Program-made: the position numbers and the translations under genes
Assembly: GCA_008692225.1 (NCBI GenBank)
Contig: VICG01000016.1
Location: 62,001-126,000, forward strand
Direction of reading: 5' to 3'
Length of the DNA stretch: 64,000 nt
Source: Monilinia fructicola
Lineage: Eukaryota; Ascomycota; Leotiomycetes; Helotiales; Sclerotiniaceae
Notes under the pieces: generated by a model
Seen by the model: only the letters and a program-made list of their open reading frames with translations
Database searches by the model: none
Told to the model about the DNA's origin: nothing
Part shown: piece after piece, positions 23,484-36,569 of the stretch
Numbering within the stretch: position 1 is the first letter of the stretch
How the letters are laid out: each line of letters starts with the position of its first letter

Positions 23484-26263
23484 ATGACGTCGTCTTCCGC
23501 CCCCCCCAGATCCGTATCACCATCAAATAGCTTCTATGCCTTGAGCGACGACGAGGAGGGCGAATACAATACCGTCACGCATGTCGAGTCAGGTAGAGGG
23601 GTTAAGCTATTGTTTTCCAAGAGCAAGGTATCTATCTGTCCATCTATCCCAAGGTTCCCAATAACATAATGTATTGCGGTAGTGCGGTAGTGCGGGGTCA
23701 ATCAAACAACTTAACCTGTGGCTGACTTCTCAATCATAATTATAGGTTTATATTCATCCCACACCATCTGCAAAAGATAATATACCGGGCTACATCGCTC
23801 TACTACAACAAAAGCCACCCCCAGATTCTCGTCCTACATCGTCTTCCGCCAAAGATGGAAGATCTAAAGCCAGCGCCTCTTTACTGCTTGCATGGCTTCC
23901 AGAATCCTCCCTTGGGGATGCCTTGAATACATATGTGAAGGTTGATCTATCAGAAGGCGACTCTCCACCAAAGCAATCATATTTGGTCCCACCTCCTCCA
24001 ACAACTACCACCCATTCTGGCTCGATCGGACATTATGCCTTCGCCATACCCGTCTCGCATATTTACAGTTTACTCGTCCGACCACCGAGCCTAGGATGGT
24101 GGTTCGGAAGCGTCATAATCAATTCTCGAGCTGGAGATTCTTTCCCTGCCTTGTTTTTTCACGATTCAGAATGTCAGTCGACGATTTTGCAAAAGAAGAA
24201 GAGGACGAGGGAGTCCTTCGATCCTTTTGGGGTGAATGGGGAAATGTTCTGGGGTGGCGACGAGGTTTTGAGGTGGCTGAGACGATATGTGGAGATTGAG
24301 AGGAGTGGTGCGGAACCAAACATATACTTGGTGGAACCATCAGCTGAAGATAAAGAGGCTTTTGGAGACAAACCAGTTACATCAGCGCCAGTGGGAAGGC
24401 CAACGAGTAGTGGAGCTAGAGTTGGAAGTGCGGCTGGAACAGGTTCGAGTTCATATAGAAGTGCGCAAAGAGACGCGGGGATGGATCCAGTTACGAAGTT
24501 TGTGAAGGAGGCGGGGTGGAATTTGATGGAGAAATTTAGCAAGGTTACGACATTTACGAGGAGGACGGCCGATTCAATTGTTGAGAACCCTAAAATACCT
24601 CCGCAGGTTAGAAGATTTATGAAGAATCCCGAAGTCCAAACATTACAAGAGGAGTTTGATAGTGCAAGGATATATTTGGCACGATGGGCTATGGGAATTG
24701 CAGAACAGAGTGAGAGGGATAAAAATCAGAGAATATGGACGGCGAGAGATGTCTTAGAAATGGAAGAGACAGATGTCGGTGATTTTGAGTTATTGGAAAC
24801 CGAGATGGGTTCTTTAACTATGAGGGAACAGAGAAAAACGGTAACATTGAGAGAGTGGAACAAATTCTTCGATTCAAGGACCGGTAGATTATCAGTCACA
24901 GTCGATGAAGTCAAGGAGAGGATTTTTCACGGCGGACTTGACCCCGAAGATGGAGTTAGAAAAGAAGCTTGGTTGTTCTTACTCGGTGTTTATGAATGGG
25001 ATTCTTCGACTGATGAAAGAAAGGCCGTCATGGCAGCCTTACGTGATGAGTATGTAAAATTAAAGGGTGCTTGGTGGGATCGTCTCATTGATCTTGGAGG
25101 TGAGGGTGAAGAAGGGGAATGGTGGAGAGAACAAAAGAATCGAATAGGTAGTGAACCCCAATATCCTACTATCTTCAAGACTTCAAAAGGCTAACATGTC
25201 CCATTTCTTGGGGTTCTTGCAATAGAGAAGGATGTTCATAGAACCGATCGTAATATTCCATTGTTCGCGGGAGAAGATACACCACATCCAGATCCCAATT
25301 CACCATTTGCGGATGTTGGAACAAATGTTCATTTGGAACAAATGAAAGATATGCTTCTTACCTATAACGAATACAATCGCGACCTTGGATACGTACAAGG
25401 AATGTCTGACCTTCTCGCTCCCATATATGCCGTCATGCAAGACGATGCCATTGCTTTCTGGGGTTTCCAACACTTCATGGAACGCATGGAACGTAATTTC
25501 CTCCGGGATCAATCAGGAATGCGGTCTCAACTTCTTACACTCGATCATCTTGTTCAGCTTATGGATCCTAAACTCTACCTACATCTTCAAAGTGCAGATA
25601 GTACCAATTTCTTTTTCTTCTTCCGCATGTTACTTGTTTGGTATAAACGTGAATTTGCATGGTTGGATGTTCTACATCTTTGGGAGGTATTGTGGACGGA
25701 TTTCCTGAGCTCAGGCTTTCATCTTTTTATTGCTCTAGCAATTCTTGAGAAACATAGAGATGTTATCATGACGCATTTGCAACATTTTGATGAAGTGTTG
25801 AAATATGGTATGTTTGCCTCTGAAACTGTAGTATTTTTGGAAATTGAAGACACTAATGAGGAGACAGTAAAACGAACTCTCCAACCAAATAGATCTTGAA
25901 TCTACACTTGTCCGAGCCGAAGCATTGTTCCGTCGATTTCAAAGGACAGTTGAGGCTATTGATAAGAAATCCAATTTCCCAAAGCCATCTATTAGACACC
26001 GTGGTACACCAAGTACATCGAAATCTTCTGAGTCTTCTGCTTCTGGTGGTGTAACTAGTGGAGCTGATACGGGAAGTGGGACAATTGAAGGTGCCAGAAA
26101 AGACAAGGGGAAGACACCCACTCATGGGGAATTAAAAGATATGCCTGAGAGACCAAAGGTTATTAGTCAGGAGTTAAGAGATTTGTTAAGCAGAAAAGTG
26201 GTAGTGTTATCAAGAAAGGTAGTCAGGAGAGAAGGGGAAGGGTTGGTCAAGGTCCAGAAGTAA
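23484..26263 (+). CDS. GYP7: TBC-domain Rab GTPase-activating protein, GYP7 type, one frame slip
   Basis: RabGAP that accelerates GTP hydrolysis by Ypt7/Rab7-like GTPases in vacuole and endosome traffic. Exons are 23484-23627, 23746-25147, 25226-25807 and 25868-26263. They give 840 residues if one base is removed from the A run 25869-25872 just after the last acceptor. The N-terminal part is the GYP7-type leader with GYIALLQQKPPP and WWFGSVIINSRAGDSFPALFFHD. The TBC domain begins near VKERIFHGGLDPEDGVRKEAW. The arginine finger lies in IEKDVHRTDR, which opens exon 3, and the glutamine finger in GYVQGMSDLLAPIYAVMQDD. The C-terminus has the conserved ALFRRFQRTVEAIDKK helix, then a Ser/Lys-rich tail. 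I chose ATG 23484 over 23433, which would add only 17 residues without family support. No alternative acceptor avoids the slip. Confidence 0.93.
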
Positions 26264-26934
26264 TAATGAAATCAAGGGCATATGGAAATGGAAATATGGA
26301 ACAGGCGTTACGATAATGAGCGGCACATACGATGGCTTACTTGGGTTGCAATTTTGGAAGGCCAGCGTATTCAAATTATATTACGGGTTCATATAGTATC
26401 ACGGCAAAATAAATCAAGGAGGATCTTTCACAACCTTTCTCCATATCTTCACAGAAGTATCACATATGCTTACGATGGAGTTGGCATTATTTGGTATCTC
26501 ACTGATCATAAAACCCTTCGCTTTGCTACGTAAACACATGAATATAAATATAAACACAACACCACCCAGTCGCCACATTGTTCTTCCTTTCCGAATTCCC
26601 ACGCGTGAGAATTATCCGATTATCCTTCCAAATATGAGTACATCTTCTGATTGCCCACAGCTGTTGCTGTAGTTGCGGGGGGTGAGAGTCTGGGTACGGG
26701 TATGTCAATATTGACATCCACCCTATAAATTCGACGAGCTCTCCCGGCTACGAAGGAGATCCAGGGGTAAAGTGCGTAGCAGGGTATCAGCGGCGAAGAT
26801 AGCGGGAACATAGGGCGTGGAAGATTTTGACGGGGATGGAGTGAAGGGGTATGTGTAAGTGTATTGTTAGGAATCAGCAGCTAGTTCTCGTGGGGGTCGT
26901 GGCTTTTGGCCGTTATTCTGGGGGGAGGGCAAGG
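26264..26934. other. Convergent intergenic region
   Basis: Between the 3' ends of the GYP7-type gene (+) and the low-complexity gene (-). No additional coding potential is supported; it probably holds both 3' untranslated regions. Confidence 0.5.
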
Positions 26935-27833
26935 TTAGTATGAGTTTGGGATGGGGAAGGGAGGAGTGGGGAGACGATATGTTGCGTACAGGAAATTGAA
27001 TAGGTAGCCTAGTGTCGTCAGGGATTTTTCCGGGTCTTTATCTGGATTTTCGTTTGGTTGTGCGGGTTCTTTTGTGGTTGGTGGGATGGGGTGTGCACTT
27101 GCTGAGGATGAGGATATTGAATATTTATCTTGGGGGATGATAACCCAGTCATCGGGGTCTTCTTCTTCGTCTTCTTTCGCTTGTTGTTGTGTTTCTAGAT
27201 TTGAGTTTAGGTTGAGATCTGGATTTGGATGGGTATGTGCATGAGAACTAGAATGAAATTCCGCGGCTAATATCTCGCTAATGCGAGGCTTAGGGATAGG
27301 TGGACGAATTCGAGGCGGTGCTTGAGGTTGAGTTCCCGAGTGAGGATTTGTGGACTTGGAGAGAGGGGCGTGGGATATGGGATGGAAACTTGCGGGTCTG
27401 GGTGCGGCGTTGAAGGTTTGGAGTTTGAGTTTGAGTTCGAATCAGACGATGTGGATGTAGATGAGGATCCTACAGTTGAGGTCCTTTCTTTTTCTTTCAA
27501 ATCTTCATCATCCCCAAAATCATGCATTCTCCGACTCAAGCTCGAGGAAGCAGACGCGTATGACGAGTCCGGGGTCATAGTCGTCGAGGAATGAATCATC
27601 GTGTCATTTTCCCCGTCGGGGCTCCACTTCGCAGGTGAAGTCCTGGGGGAAAGGTAGATTCGACGTGGTGGAGTGAGGGGCGGTGGACGAGTTGGTGGTG
27701 GGGGGTACGGGGGGAGGAAATCTGAATTAAGTTCGAGGTCTGAGTCTGGGTCTTCAGGGGGAGGGAGGAAGATCCATGTTGGAGGGCGGGAGCGGTTGAT
27801 TATTAGGTTGGTAGTGGGGGGTGTGCTGGGCAT
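26935..27833 (-). CDS. Low-complexity Pro/Ser-rich hypothetical protein, one probable frame slip
   Basis: I do not recognise this protein. Starting at ATG 27833 it reads MPSTPPTTNLIINRSRPP, then WIFLPPPEDPDSDLELN, a Pro-rich tract (PPYPPPPTRPPPLTPPRR), a Ser-rich acidic tract and a Ser/Asn run. The open frame then changes near the TTT at 27347-27349 (one base apparently missing). In the shifted frame it continues with RIRPPIPKPRISEILAAEF, an acidic EDEEEDPDDWVIIPQDKY and LGYLFNFLYATYRLP to a stop at 26935-26937. With one base added the length is 900 nt, 299 residues. The non-repetitive second half argues that the longer product is real. Alternatively, a short intron spans the shift. It is probably a disordered protein and no function is inferred. 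An upstream in-frame ATG at 28001 adds 56 unlikely residues. Confidence 0.5.
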
Positions 27834-28959
27834 GGTTATGCTTTGCAATGATCTTTTGTTCCTGTTCTCGTTTGTGATTTGTGAGTTGTGTGAAGATATG
27901 ATATGATATGCGAACAACCCAATTCCTTCCCTCATTAATCCGTACTCAAATATCAAATCCAAATCGATTTCCACATGCCAATATGCAATATCTAAGTCCA
28001 ATATCCTTACGTCAAAGATTCAATCCAAGCTAAAGCAAGAACTCATCGTTAAGTTGAGTTTTCCAATCCAACCAAAAGTTCCTCACGCACACGAAAACAT
28101 CAAGATTCCCACCAACAAATTTCTTTGTTCTAATTCGTGAACTTGATTATTATCCTGCTTTCTTTCTTCATGTGAAAACTTTATTCGTGGTAAGTTTGGC
28201 GGAAACTATGGTTCGTAATATTTGAGAGACTTCTTTGTTCTAATTTTCGATGGTTGCGGGTTCGACGGGAAATTTGTTTTCGGTTGGGTGACGGAGGGGA
28301 CTTTTGGTATGTTAGTCAGGCTTCATGATCGTATGATGGGAAATCATTCAAGATTCACTGAAAAGGGGGAAATTGATATTGATGCTAAGACCATAATAGG
28401 CTCAGACATACATATGTATAGGAGCCACGATAGTAATTATTCGTACGGATTTATGGTTCCCGCTAAAAGTCGTCTATACTAGACGTTTCTTCTCTTTTAG
28501 CGAACATCTCAATACAATACAAGCGATATGCTATTCTGCTGATCTCTTGGATGATTATATCACAATCCAAGAACAACTTTCCTTTGCTTATCATCTCATA
28601 TCCTTCCGTGCAATTAACCAAATCAAAGCATCAAATCAGCACGTTGAAATCACAAGTCACCAAAACTCAAATGACTAAAGACCACCTGGGCACAATCATA
28701 AACAATAAAAGCATCAATTATTTTGCATCTATTATCTATGCCAATACACTAGTACCCAGCCATAATAATCCAAAAAAGAATGTAATCATTTCTTCGTCTG
28801 CATTTATGCATGCATCCATCATGTATCGTAGCAATAGTTTCATACAAAATTACAATGTATTCGCTCCTGCTGGTCGTTTATCTTTTAATCCAATTCGTCA
28901 TTCAGCCGCCACCTATCTCACAATGCAAGCACTTATAATACAACTCTCATTTCTCTTCT
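27834..28959. other. Intergenic between the hypothetical gene and the SEC16 3' end
   Basis: Holds the upstream region of the minus-strand hypothetical gene and the 3' flank of SEC16. The 149-codon open frame at plus 28551-29000 is low-complexity, overlaps the SEC16 C-terminal exon and is not called. Confidence 0.5.
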
Positions 28960-31900
28960 CTATCCCTGACTCCCACTTCCACTGGCTTTGTCACCCATAA
29001 CATCAATGTAACCTCTCCCCTTCTTCCCCTTTCGGACTGTGCCCTTCCTTCCCGAATTGGCACTAGGTGGACCCAATAAATCATCGATACTTGACGCATT
29101 ACTCATACCAGTATTTGGTCTACTGGGTGGTGCACTCCCGGTACTCATCAATCCTGCCAGGTTCCCACCCATTGCACTTCCATTACTTTGTGTTCTAGCC
29201 ATAGCAGGAGCCATGGGAGGCTTAACTAATCCTCCATCTACTGTCGTTCCACCATCGCCAGATCCATTAGATGCTCTTTGAGGAGGTGCACTGGCAGAGC
29301 TTACAGATCGCGGCGGCATACTTAAACCAGCAGTTGTACTGGGCATAACTGTACCGCTAGCTGATCTAGGTGGACCTGTTGCTCGAGGTGGAGGTGGAGT
29401 TGCAGATGGACTAGGTGTATTTTCTGCACCTGCTTTTTTGTTGATCCATCGCTTGAGTTCGGGATCATAGACGAAACTGCTTTCCTCACCAAGCTTAGCT
29501 CTGATGGCCTTCTTTTCTTGTGAATCTGGTGCGGCTTCCTTCTTGCCGCCTCCGAACCAGGGGATACCCCAGCCTCTCTTTTGCGGAGCAGGGGCTTTGT
29601 CTTTTGCAGCTAATGGATTGTTAGTTTTAATAGAGAGTATGCTATGAAAAAAAAAAAAGGCTCACCATCTGCTTCAGCTGCTTTTCGGAAAGCTTCATCT
29701 GCTTCCCGATCTTTTTCTGCTTTAGTCTTTTCTCGGGGAGTATCTGTGCGTGCCTGAAGTGCAGGAACATCATCGTCATCATCCATAAAGCTCTTCTTTG
29801 GCTTTGTGTTGATAGGTGAATCAAGTTGTTCCATAAGGTTGGGTTCATATGATGGTGGTTCGTATCCTGTGCCTGATGAAGGCGGCTCGTAAAAATCCCC
29901 AGCTGGTGGCTCATATCCAGTCGAAGAAGGAGGCTCATATCCAGTTGCAGACGGAGGTTCATATCCACTACTGGGTGGCTCGTAATCTCCAGATTGTGGT
30001 TGAGATGTCTGTTGTCCATCATAACTTGATGGTTGTGGTGAGTCAAAGTTGGATGATAGGGCATCGACTGCAGAAGTAATGGCGTGAGGAGTGTAAGGGG
30101 AATCACTTCCAGTATATGGACTATAACCCTGTGTTGTGATATTGGTAGGTTGATTGTATTGTTGCGAACTTGGGCGATGCTCTGAAGACATCTGTTTTTG
30201 TGGTTCATAGATATTACGGCGAAATTCACCAGATGGTCTGCCCCCTTCCATTGAGGTTCGTGGTTGGGAACCATGAGATGAACTTGGCGGCTCATATGAT
30301 CCTTGTGGAGTATATGTAGCAGCTGGAGCATATCGTGAAGATGCTTTTGTTTGTTGAGTTGCTGGTAAAATTCCATTGATGCCTAAACCTCCCCCTCCAG
30401 TGTAAAGAGCTACCATAAATGTCAGCAACAGATGGTGATCGACTTATAGTTGGAGTTCCACCAGCAATGCGTGCGAAAGGACCAATATCAGCCGAACTTC
30501 CAGCATTTGATGTGACATCATTGGTATCTTGTTCATCACCAGCAACAAACTTATTAAATGTTGCCCAGACAGATCCAGAGACCTTATCAATGCTAGGTTT
30601 GGAGATCCAAGAGCCATTTTCATCCTTAGGAGATGACTTTAGCCTGTTGCTAAGATCATCAACGGAGGATACCAATTGAGCATGATGATTATGGTGATCG
30701 TCTTGTTTGAGAAGTGATCGACGAAGCAATAATCTCACAATATTCCAAAGCCTTTTGTCTATGCCCATACTCTGCAAGAACTGTAGCATGGTGTAGTTTA
30801 TAGACTGCCAAGTGCGGACAGGATATCATAATACTGGAAGTATTTGATAATGATAGGCCATACTCATAAACTTCACTAAGAAGAATTGGTTTTCCAATTC
30901 CCTATCGAAATCAAAGGGCTGTCTCAAATGATCAGAGCCAACGAGGACCATGTTGGTACTTGGATCATCAATGCCTCCAAAAATAGATGTGCTTCTTGCA
31001 AACAAGTAACAGATATGTGCAGCTTCAGCTCTACCATAGCCAGAAAGTAGTTTTCCTAGAGCAGTCAAAGCCTTACTATCATCTGTACTTCTATTACTGA
31101 GAACTAAACCAAGGGTCTCGCGCCATCTTATCGAGACCATCAAGGGCATCTTTTGAAGGAGTTGAAATGGTAGAGGTTGCTGACCATTTGGAAGCCCGCC
31201 CTTGCAGATGGTGGTACAAGTTCATCTATACTTTCTTCAAAGTTACCCGCAAATATCTCATACAGAGCCGCGAGAGGTTCAGTGTTGTCACCAACATTTT
31301 TTCACTTCCTTTTGTACAAATTCTTGGGCAACTTGCTTGTAGAGTTCTTTCGATACGGTATTAGAAATCAACATTGCATGTGCCCAAAGTCGTTTATCAA
31401 CGGCTTCCCAGACAGCTTTCTCTCTCTCACCTCTTAATAGATGTTTTCTCATTCGATCTACAGAAGCCGGGTCCACGGGTTCAGCTTGTGCCAATGTGGA
31501 GGCTGATGATGAAATTCCGGAAAGATCTGCACCAGTTGCATACAAGGGCGATTCTTGTGGAACCTCATCATCGATACCTGGAGAAATGATAGCTCGGACA
31601 GCTTTATCGACAGTAGAATTTCCCTCCAAAACACCATCGTTCTCAATAAAGACTTGCAAAATCTTCCACAAGAGAAGGCGTTCTTCGGTACGTTTATCGT
31701 CATGAGAAAGCACTTGAACAGACCTCAAGTAAGATGCGTTTTGTTCGAGAGACTCGATACCAGAAGCCAGCCAAGTAAGAACTTCCTTCTTCTTTGTCTT
31801 GCCCTTCAATGGACCAGGGAAGCTCGTCAATCTGCTCTCCAATGGATCAAGATCTTTGATATTACGAACCTTTACTTGTCCAGGACTTCTAACAACCATT

Positions 31901-34900
31901 GGCATGGTTGAATTGATACCATATCGAGGTACGTCTACGGGGAAAGATGTCACCATAGTACCTCCAACGCCCCAAGTAAAAACAGGACAGCCTTTCCATC
32001 TTTGTAAAGGATCATGTTCACGTCCATCTATAGGCGCAACATAGTTAACCACAGAAGGCGCCCGAGGACGTCCAGGAGCATGGAAAGTTTGTTGAGATGG
32101 GGTGAAGGCAGTTGAGTTCCTTGGAGATAGTGCTTCGATAGAAGCGGGTCTTTGAAAAGGCTCAGGAATATTCATTTCAAGTCGAGATCCACCTAGAGCT
32201 CTACCAGGAGATTGTGTATGCGATCTTGGCGGTGGAACGAAACCTTGGGCTTGAGCTGGACTAAGGCTGTTCGAGGAATTCTGTGGTGTGTATTGTGATG
32301 ATGACGAACGTTTGGGAGGCGATCTTCCCATGCGAGCAGCAATGCTGGAAACGGGAGGTGGAGTTTGAGAAATAGAGCCCATTGCTTGTTGCGGTGAGGC
32401 AAAAAGCTTCGACTGTTCACCATATATTGGGGTTTGTGGCACATTATTGTCATTTTCATCGACCTCTCTAGTAGGTGGAAGTGGGTGGGTTCTTAAACTA
32501 GGCTCGTACCCTGATGAACTACGACGATCATAATTTGATACTTCACCACCAGCACCATGTCCACGACCATCTTGACTCCTCTCAAAATGGGCTAATGGAC
32601 TAGAAGTTCGGGGTAAGTGTGGTAATATTGATTGTGGGGGTGATTGTAGGTGAGCTGATGGTGGTGGAGCATACTGTGAACGTGGCTGGGGCGGAGCAGG
32701 GGAATATCGAGATTGAACGATTGGGGGTGGAGCGCTAGTTGAATGATTTAATGGTGGCGGTGCGGGAGAATAACGCGATGTTACGGAAGGTACAGCTGCT
32801 TGTAATTGCGGACCTGTAGAGGAAATAGGAGCATAAGGGCTGACACGCTCAGGAGAGACCAAGCCCTCAACCATTGGTGGAGATTGCATTGGTGGTTGAA
32901 GGGACAGCGGTTGTCGCATCGTAGCTTCTTGATGGACTGGGCCGGAAGTCGGTGCAAAGTTTTGTGGGGGTCCAGCAATTGTTGATGGGGTATATTGAGA
33001 TGTTACAGGAGGGGTCTGACGTCTAGGAGCGGCTTTGGGTCGCGAAAGGATGGGAAGATCCTCGAAGAAACCACTATCTGCGGCAGATTTTGGTTTCTGG
33101 GCATTTGCTCCGACAGAAGGAAGTTTCGTCGCAGATTGCTGCTGTTGCTGAAGAGGATATGCACTTGGTGGTGGGATGTTCATGCTGCTGGCTCTGGGTG
33201 GAGCTGGAGGAGCTGATGCATTGTATCCACGATTCATCTGGCTTGTGCTGACTCTCTTACGAGGTTTGACAACCTCCATAGGCAAATCATAGGGAGATGC
33301 ATAACCTCCTTTGGCTTTGTCGGCGAAACTTTGAGCTTTAGGTAATTCAGGACGTTGCTGTTGTTTTTGTTGAACAGGGTAATTTCCCATAGCTGCTGCG
33401 GGGTTGAATGGCAAAGAAGTTTCTGGAGTAGTATTTGATCTAGAGAGATCAGTCAGGAAGGGTGCGACTGGGGCAAAGGATTTGTTGGACTGCGATTGGA
33501 CCGTCTCAGCAGCCCCTGCCGGAGTATAGCGATTGCTAGTACTCCGTTGTTTCGCTCCGGTAGCATCGAAGTCATCCACGTGACCATTAGGATCTTTTAT
33601 GTCTGAAGAATTTGCACCAGTGGTTTCTGCAATATCATCCAAGAACCCCTCATCATCACTTCCAAAGAATGCAGCTGGATCGACAGCTTTATTTTCGACC
33701 TCATCATCGTCATCTGGTAGGAGCTCATCTTCATCATCTAAAAACTCGTCATCCAGAGCCGCTTGCCACTTGGCAGCCAAATCCTCACTGCTTGCCTCGC
33801 CAGTTCCCGTGCCTAGATCCGTCGGAAATTCGGAATCAGGGCCATCAAATGCAGCTTGAAGGGCATTTTTCGGGACATCCTCATTATTCATATCTGTGTC
33901 CGGAGAAATATTTGGGCTGTCTGAGAGTTCTGGTGTTGCCTCCAACGTCCGATCTTCTAGTTGGAAATGTAGGGAATCCATAACTTGCATCGTCGATTTT
34001 CTTTCGAGTGATGGTTGGTCTACTTCCGATTCTGGAGGAGCCGGTGTGCTGACTTGAGCAAAAAAATCAACCTCTTCTTCCGCATCACCTTCTTTATCTG
34101 TGAACATAGAATGTTTGGTACCAACTTGCTCTTCATTGGCAGGTTGAACAAGAGGAATTCCTTCTTCATATCGTGCGCGAGATTCTTCATCTTCTTCTTG
34201 CTCGACCTCGCCGCCATAAGATTGACCGTAATCTGCTGAATATCCAGATCCAGAATGTGGGACTTGTGAATCGTGTACAACTTCATCAAAGGCATCCCCT
34301 GAGCTTTGCTGTGTAAAGAAGTCCTCTCCACCATCATGCGCCTCATCGAAGAATGTATTCCGTGGTGACTGTTCCACCTCATTCATAATGTCCTCGGCTT
34401 GGGAATGCGGTATAGAGTGTACGGTTTCTTGCACGTGAGCAGAAGGCACCACCGGAAAAGAGTTTGTTCGATTGGACTTGGGCATCATTTTGAAAGGGTC
34501 TGTATCCGTACGCGAAAGATTCCATTCCGGGTCCACTTCATCATCCTCACCCCAATTTACCTCATGCGATGTCCTTGCAAAAGAGTTTGTACTGACGTGC
34601 TTACTATCATTAGAAGGGCCTGTGGTTGGGAAATCCGCTTTATCATCCTGGACGGCAGTTGTATCCACTACGTCATGAGATGGATTTTCATCCATCTCTA
34701 CCCCTCCTGGACTTTCCAGTGATGAAGTGAGCGCATTTCGTAGATCCGTCAACTCAGGATGTTCCGTTCTATCTTCTCCCAAATGATCCTCTTCCACATC
34801 CAACTTCCTGCCCTCATCAGATGTTATATCATCTCCGACTGTTGGTTTTTCCGCCGTGACTGGCAAATGGTTCGAATGATCAAGATCGGCAACCGGCTCA

Positions 34901-35004
34901 ATATCTGCGATCGAGTGTGAAAGGAGTTTCGGGGTGATTATATCTGCGGCGGCATTTGGCATGAATGCTGGATGCCATGAATGATTCTCTGAACCCGAGG
35001 ACAT
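28960..35004 (-). CDS. SEC16: COPII coat assembly protein SEC16, two exons, six single-base slips
   Basis: Scaffold of ER exit sites that binds Sec23/24 and Sec13/31 and organises COPII vesicle budding. Exons are 35004-29666 and 29609-28960 (minus strand), with the intron starting GTGAGC and ending TTAG. After six single-base corrections the coding length is 5985 nt, about 1994 residues. The N-terminal half is acidic and disordered ([18 protein letters not shown]) and the middle is Pro/Ser/Gln-rich. The conserved central domain follows: [65 protein letters not shown]. The C-terminal region has [50 protein letters not shown]-type repeats, and [10 protein letters not shown] with [20 protein letters not shown]. 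Slips: extra base at 31297-31302, 31151-31154, 31128-31129, 30689-30690 and 30404-30406; missing base at 30886-30887. Sec16 is essential in yeast, so real breaks are unlikely. Confidence 0.93.
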
Positions 35005-35370
35005 GGCGATTCTCTTCGTATCCTAGAAAAAACAAAGAACTGAATACTATAACGAAGACATTAGCAAGGTTACAATTGTTCTCTCTTGCGATGAAACATA
35101 TGGTTGACTCGAAAGTCGAAGTTGTATGAACAAAGCTATTGATCAGGGTACAGATATAAAGATATGCTGCGATAGATATCAAAGCTCGAGAGTCAATACT
35201 CACTTATACAAGTGGAACTATAACTCTTTCCGCTAAAGAACAAATCAAATTAAAAGGAAGATATATTTTTGAGTGAAGTTAATTCATAACTACAAGTTTG
35301 TGAGAGTGTAATTTATGAAAGACGAAGAAGTGAAGGGGGAAGATTCAATCAAATGACATATGGGTTCGGA

Positions 35371-35441
35371 AGAGAGTGAAGGGAGTGAAGGGAGTGAAGA
35401 GAGTGAAGAGTGAGAAGAGTGTAAGTGAGTGAGTGAGTGAA
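35371..35441. repeat. Purine-only GAGTGAAG/GTGA tandem array
   Basis: Imperfect tandem of GGGAGTGAAG, GAGAGTGAAG and GTGA units on the plus strand. The strand is almost purely purine plus T at fixed spacing. It lies about 370-440 bp upstream of the SEC16 start codon, so it falls in its promoter or leader. Confidence 0.85.
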
Positions 35442-35950
35442 GTTGAAATCTAAAAGGGACTCGGACATTTATTTATTACTCTAGGTTAATTAATATTTAT
35501 TTATTAATAAGGAGAGCTTGAATACAATAAATAATACAATATAGCTGTAGTAGTGATGAGTATAAACAGATACTAGTAGATTAATAGATGTACGAATAAA
35601 TATATAATTCAAGATATAAATAAAGATATAAATAAATGAATTTAGATACGAAGTAGGAAGGTAAATAGATAGATATGCCGGTCTAGTAGTATATAGTGAA
35701 TATTAATACGGCTTTCTTTACGATTTATTTAGCTAATTCCGCGACAGGTCTAAATGGTAAGGCCAGCTGTTTAGAATCAACGAATCAGAGTAAAGAGCTA
35801 GAAAGTGAATATGATGACATAATCATCATCAATTAATGACTCAAATCTCTAAGACTTATAATAAAAACATACGTTTTATAAGAAGTTTATAATAATACAC
35901 ACGTTCTATACGAAGTGTTATTAATTAATTTTAGAAAGTTATTAAATTTA

Positions 35951-35990
35951 TTTTAATTTATTTTAATTTATTTTAATTTATTTTAATTTA
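35951..35990. repeat. Four exact copies of a 10-bp AT unit
   Basis: TTTTAATTTA repeated four times exactly, with one degenerate copy on each side (35941-35950 and 35991-36000). It sits inside a run of DNA that is nearly pure A+T from about 35900 to 36200. Confidence 0.95.
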
Positions 35991-36254
35991 TTTTATTCTT
36001 ATTTTTTACCGTATTATATTTTTAATTATTTTAAATATTAAATATTAAATATTATTATTATTATTATTTATTTTCCTTAATATTTTTAATTTATTAAAAT
36101 CTTATAAATATAAATATATATATAAATATAAATATAAATACAAATATACATACAAATATAAATACAAATACCAATATATAAATATATATATATTCTACCT
36201 TTCTATCTATACATAGATATCTATACAATTCCTAATCTATAAATATACAAATAA

Positions 36255-36272
36255 TACCTACCTAGGTAGGTA
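36255..36272. repeat. 18-bp perfect palindrome TACCTACCTAGGTAGGTA
   Basis: The 18 bases equal their own reverse complement, which could form a short cruciform or bind a dimeric factor. It lies about 300 bp upstream of the NEO1 start codon in AT-rich DNA. Confidence 0.9.
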
Positions 36273-36569
36273 CCCTTTGAAACACGGTCTCCTCGGAAGA
36301 ATCTGCTACATTGGTCTTTATCGCTCATCTTAATGATGATTACGGTCAACCGTTCCCTTCGTAATCCAATAATCTTTCTCATAATGATACTGTAACATGA
36401 ATGCAAACAAGTAGAACCTTTTTATATGTTTGACGACGTTGATTTCGTGGCTGAGACAATACTTTCAATTACCAAGTACCTTTCCATACATTGCAGATTC
36501 ATAAATTAATTAACTCTGTCAAACTTAATTTCATCATCACCACAATTTCAAAAACCGCATCAATGAGGT

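Larger units (their letters stand above)
35005..36569. other. AT-rich head-to-head promoter region between SEC16 and NEO1
   Basis: About 1.56 kb separating two divergent secretory-pathway genes. The SEC16 side has a purine-rich GAGTGAAG array. The middle is extremely AT-rich with a TTTTAATTTA array and long TA/AAATATAAAT tracts (36090-36200). An 18-bp perfect palindrome lies at 36255-36272. The 80 bp before the NEO1 ATG are a typical C/A-rich fungal leader. No coding potential is supported. Confidence 0.6.

Noticed and set aside
28551..29000. 149-codon plus frame
   Set aside because: Low-complexity translation overlapping the SEC16 C-terminal exon on the other strand.
33599..33983. Plus-strand Ser-rich and His-rich frames
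   Set aside because: Shadows of the low-complexity N-terminal half of SEC16 on the opposite strand.
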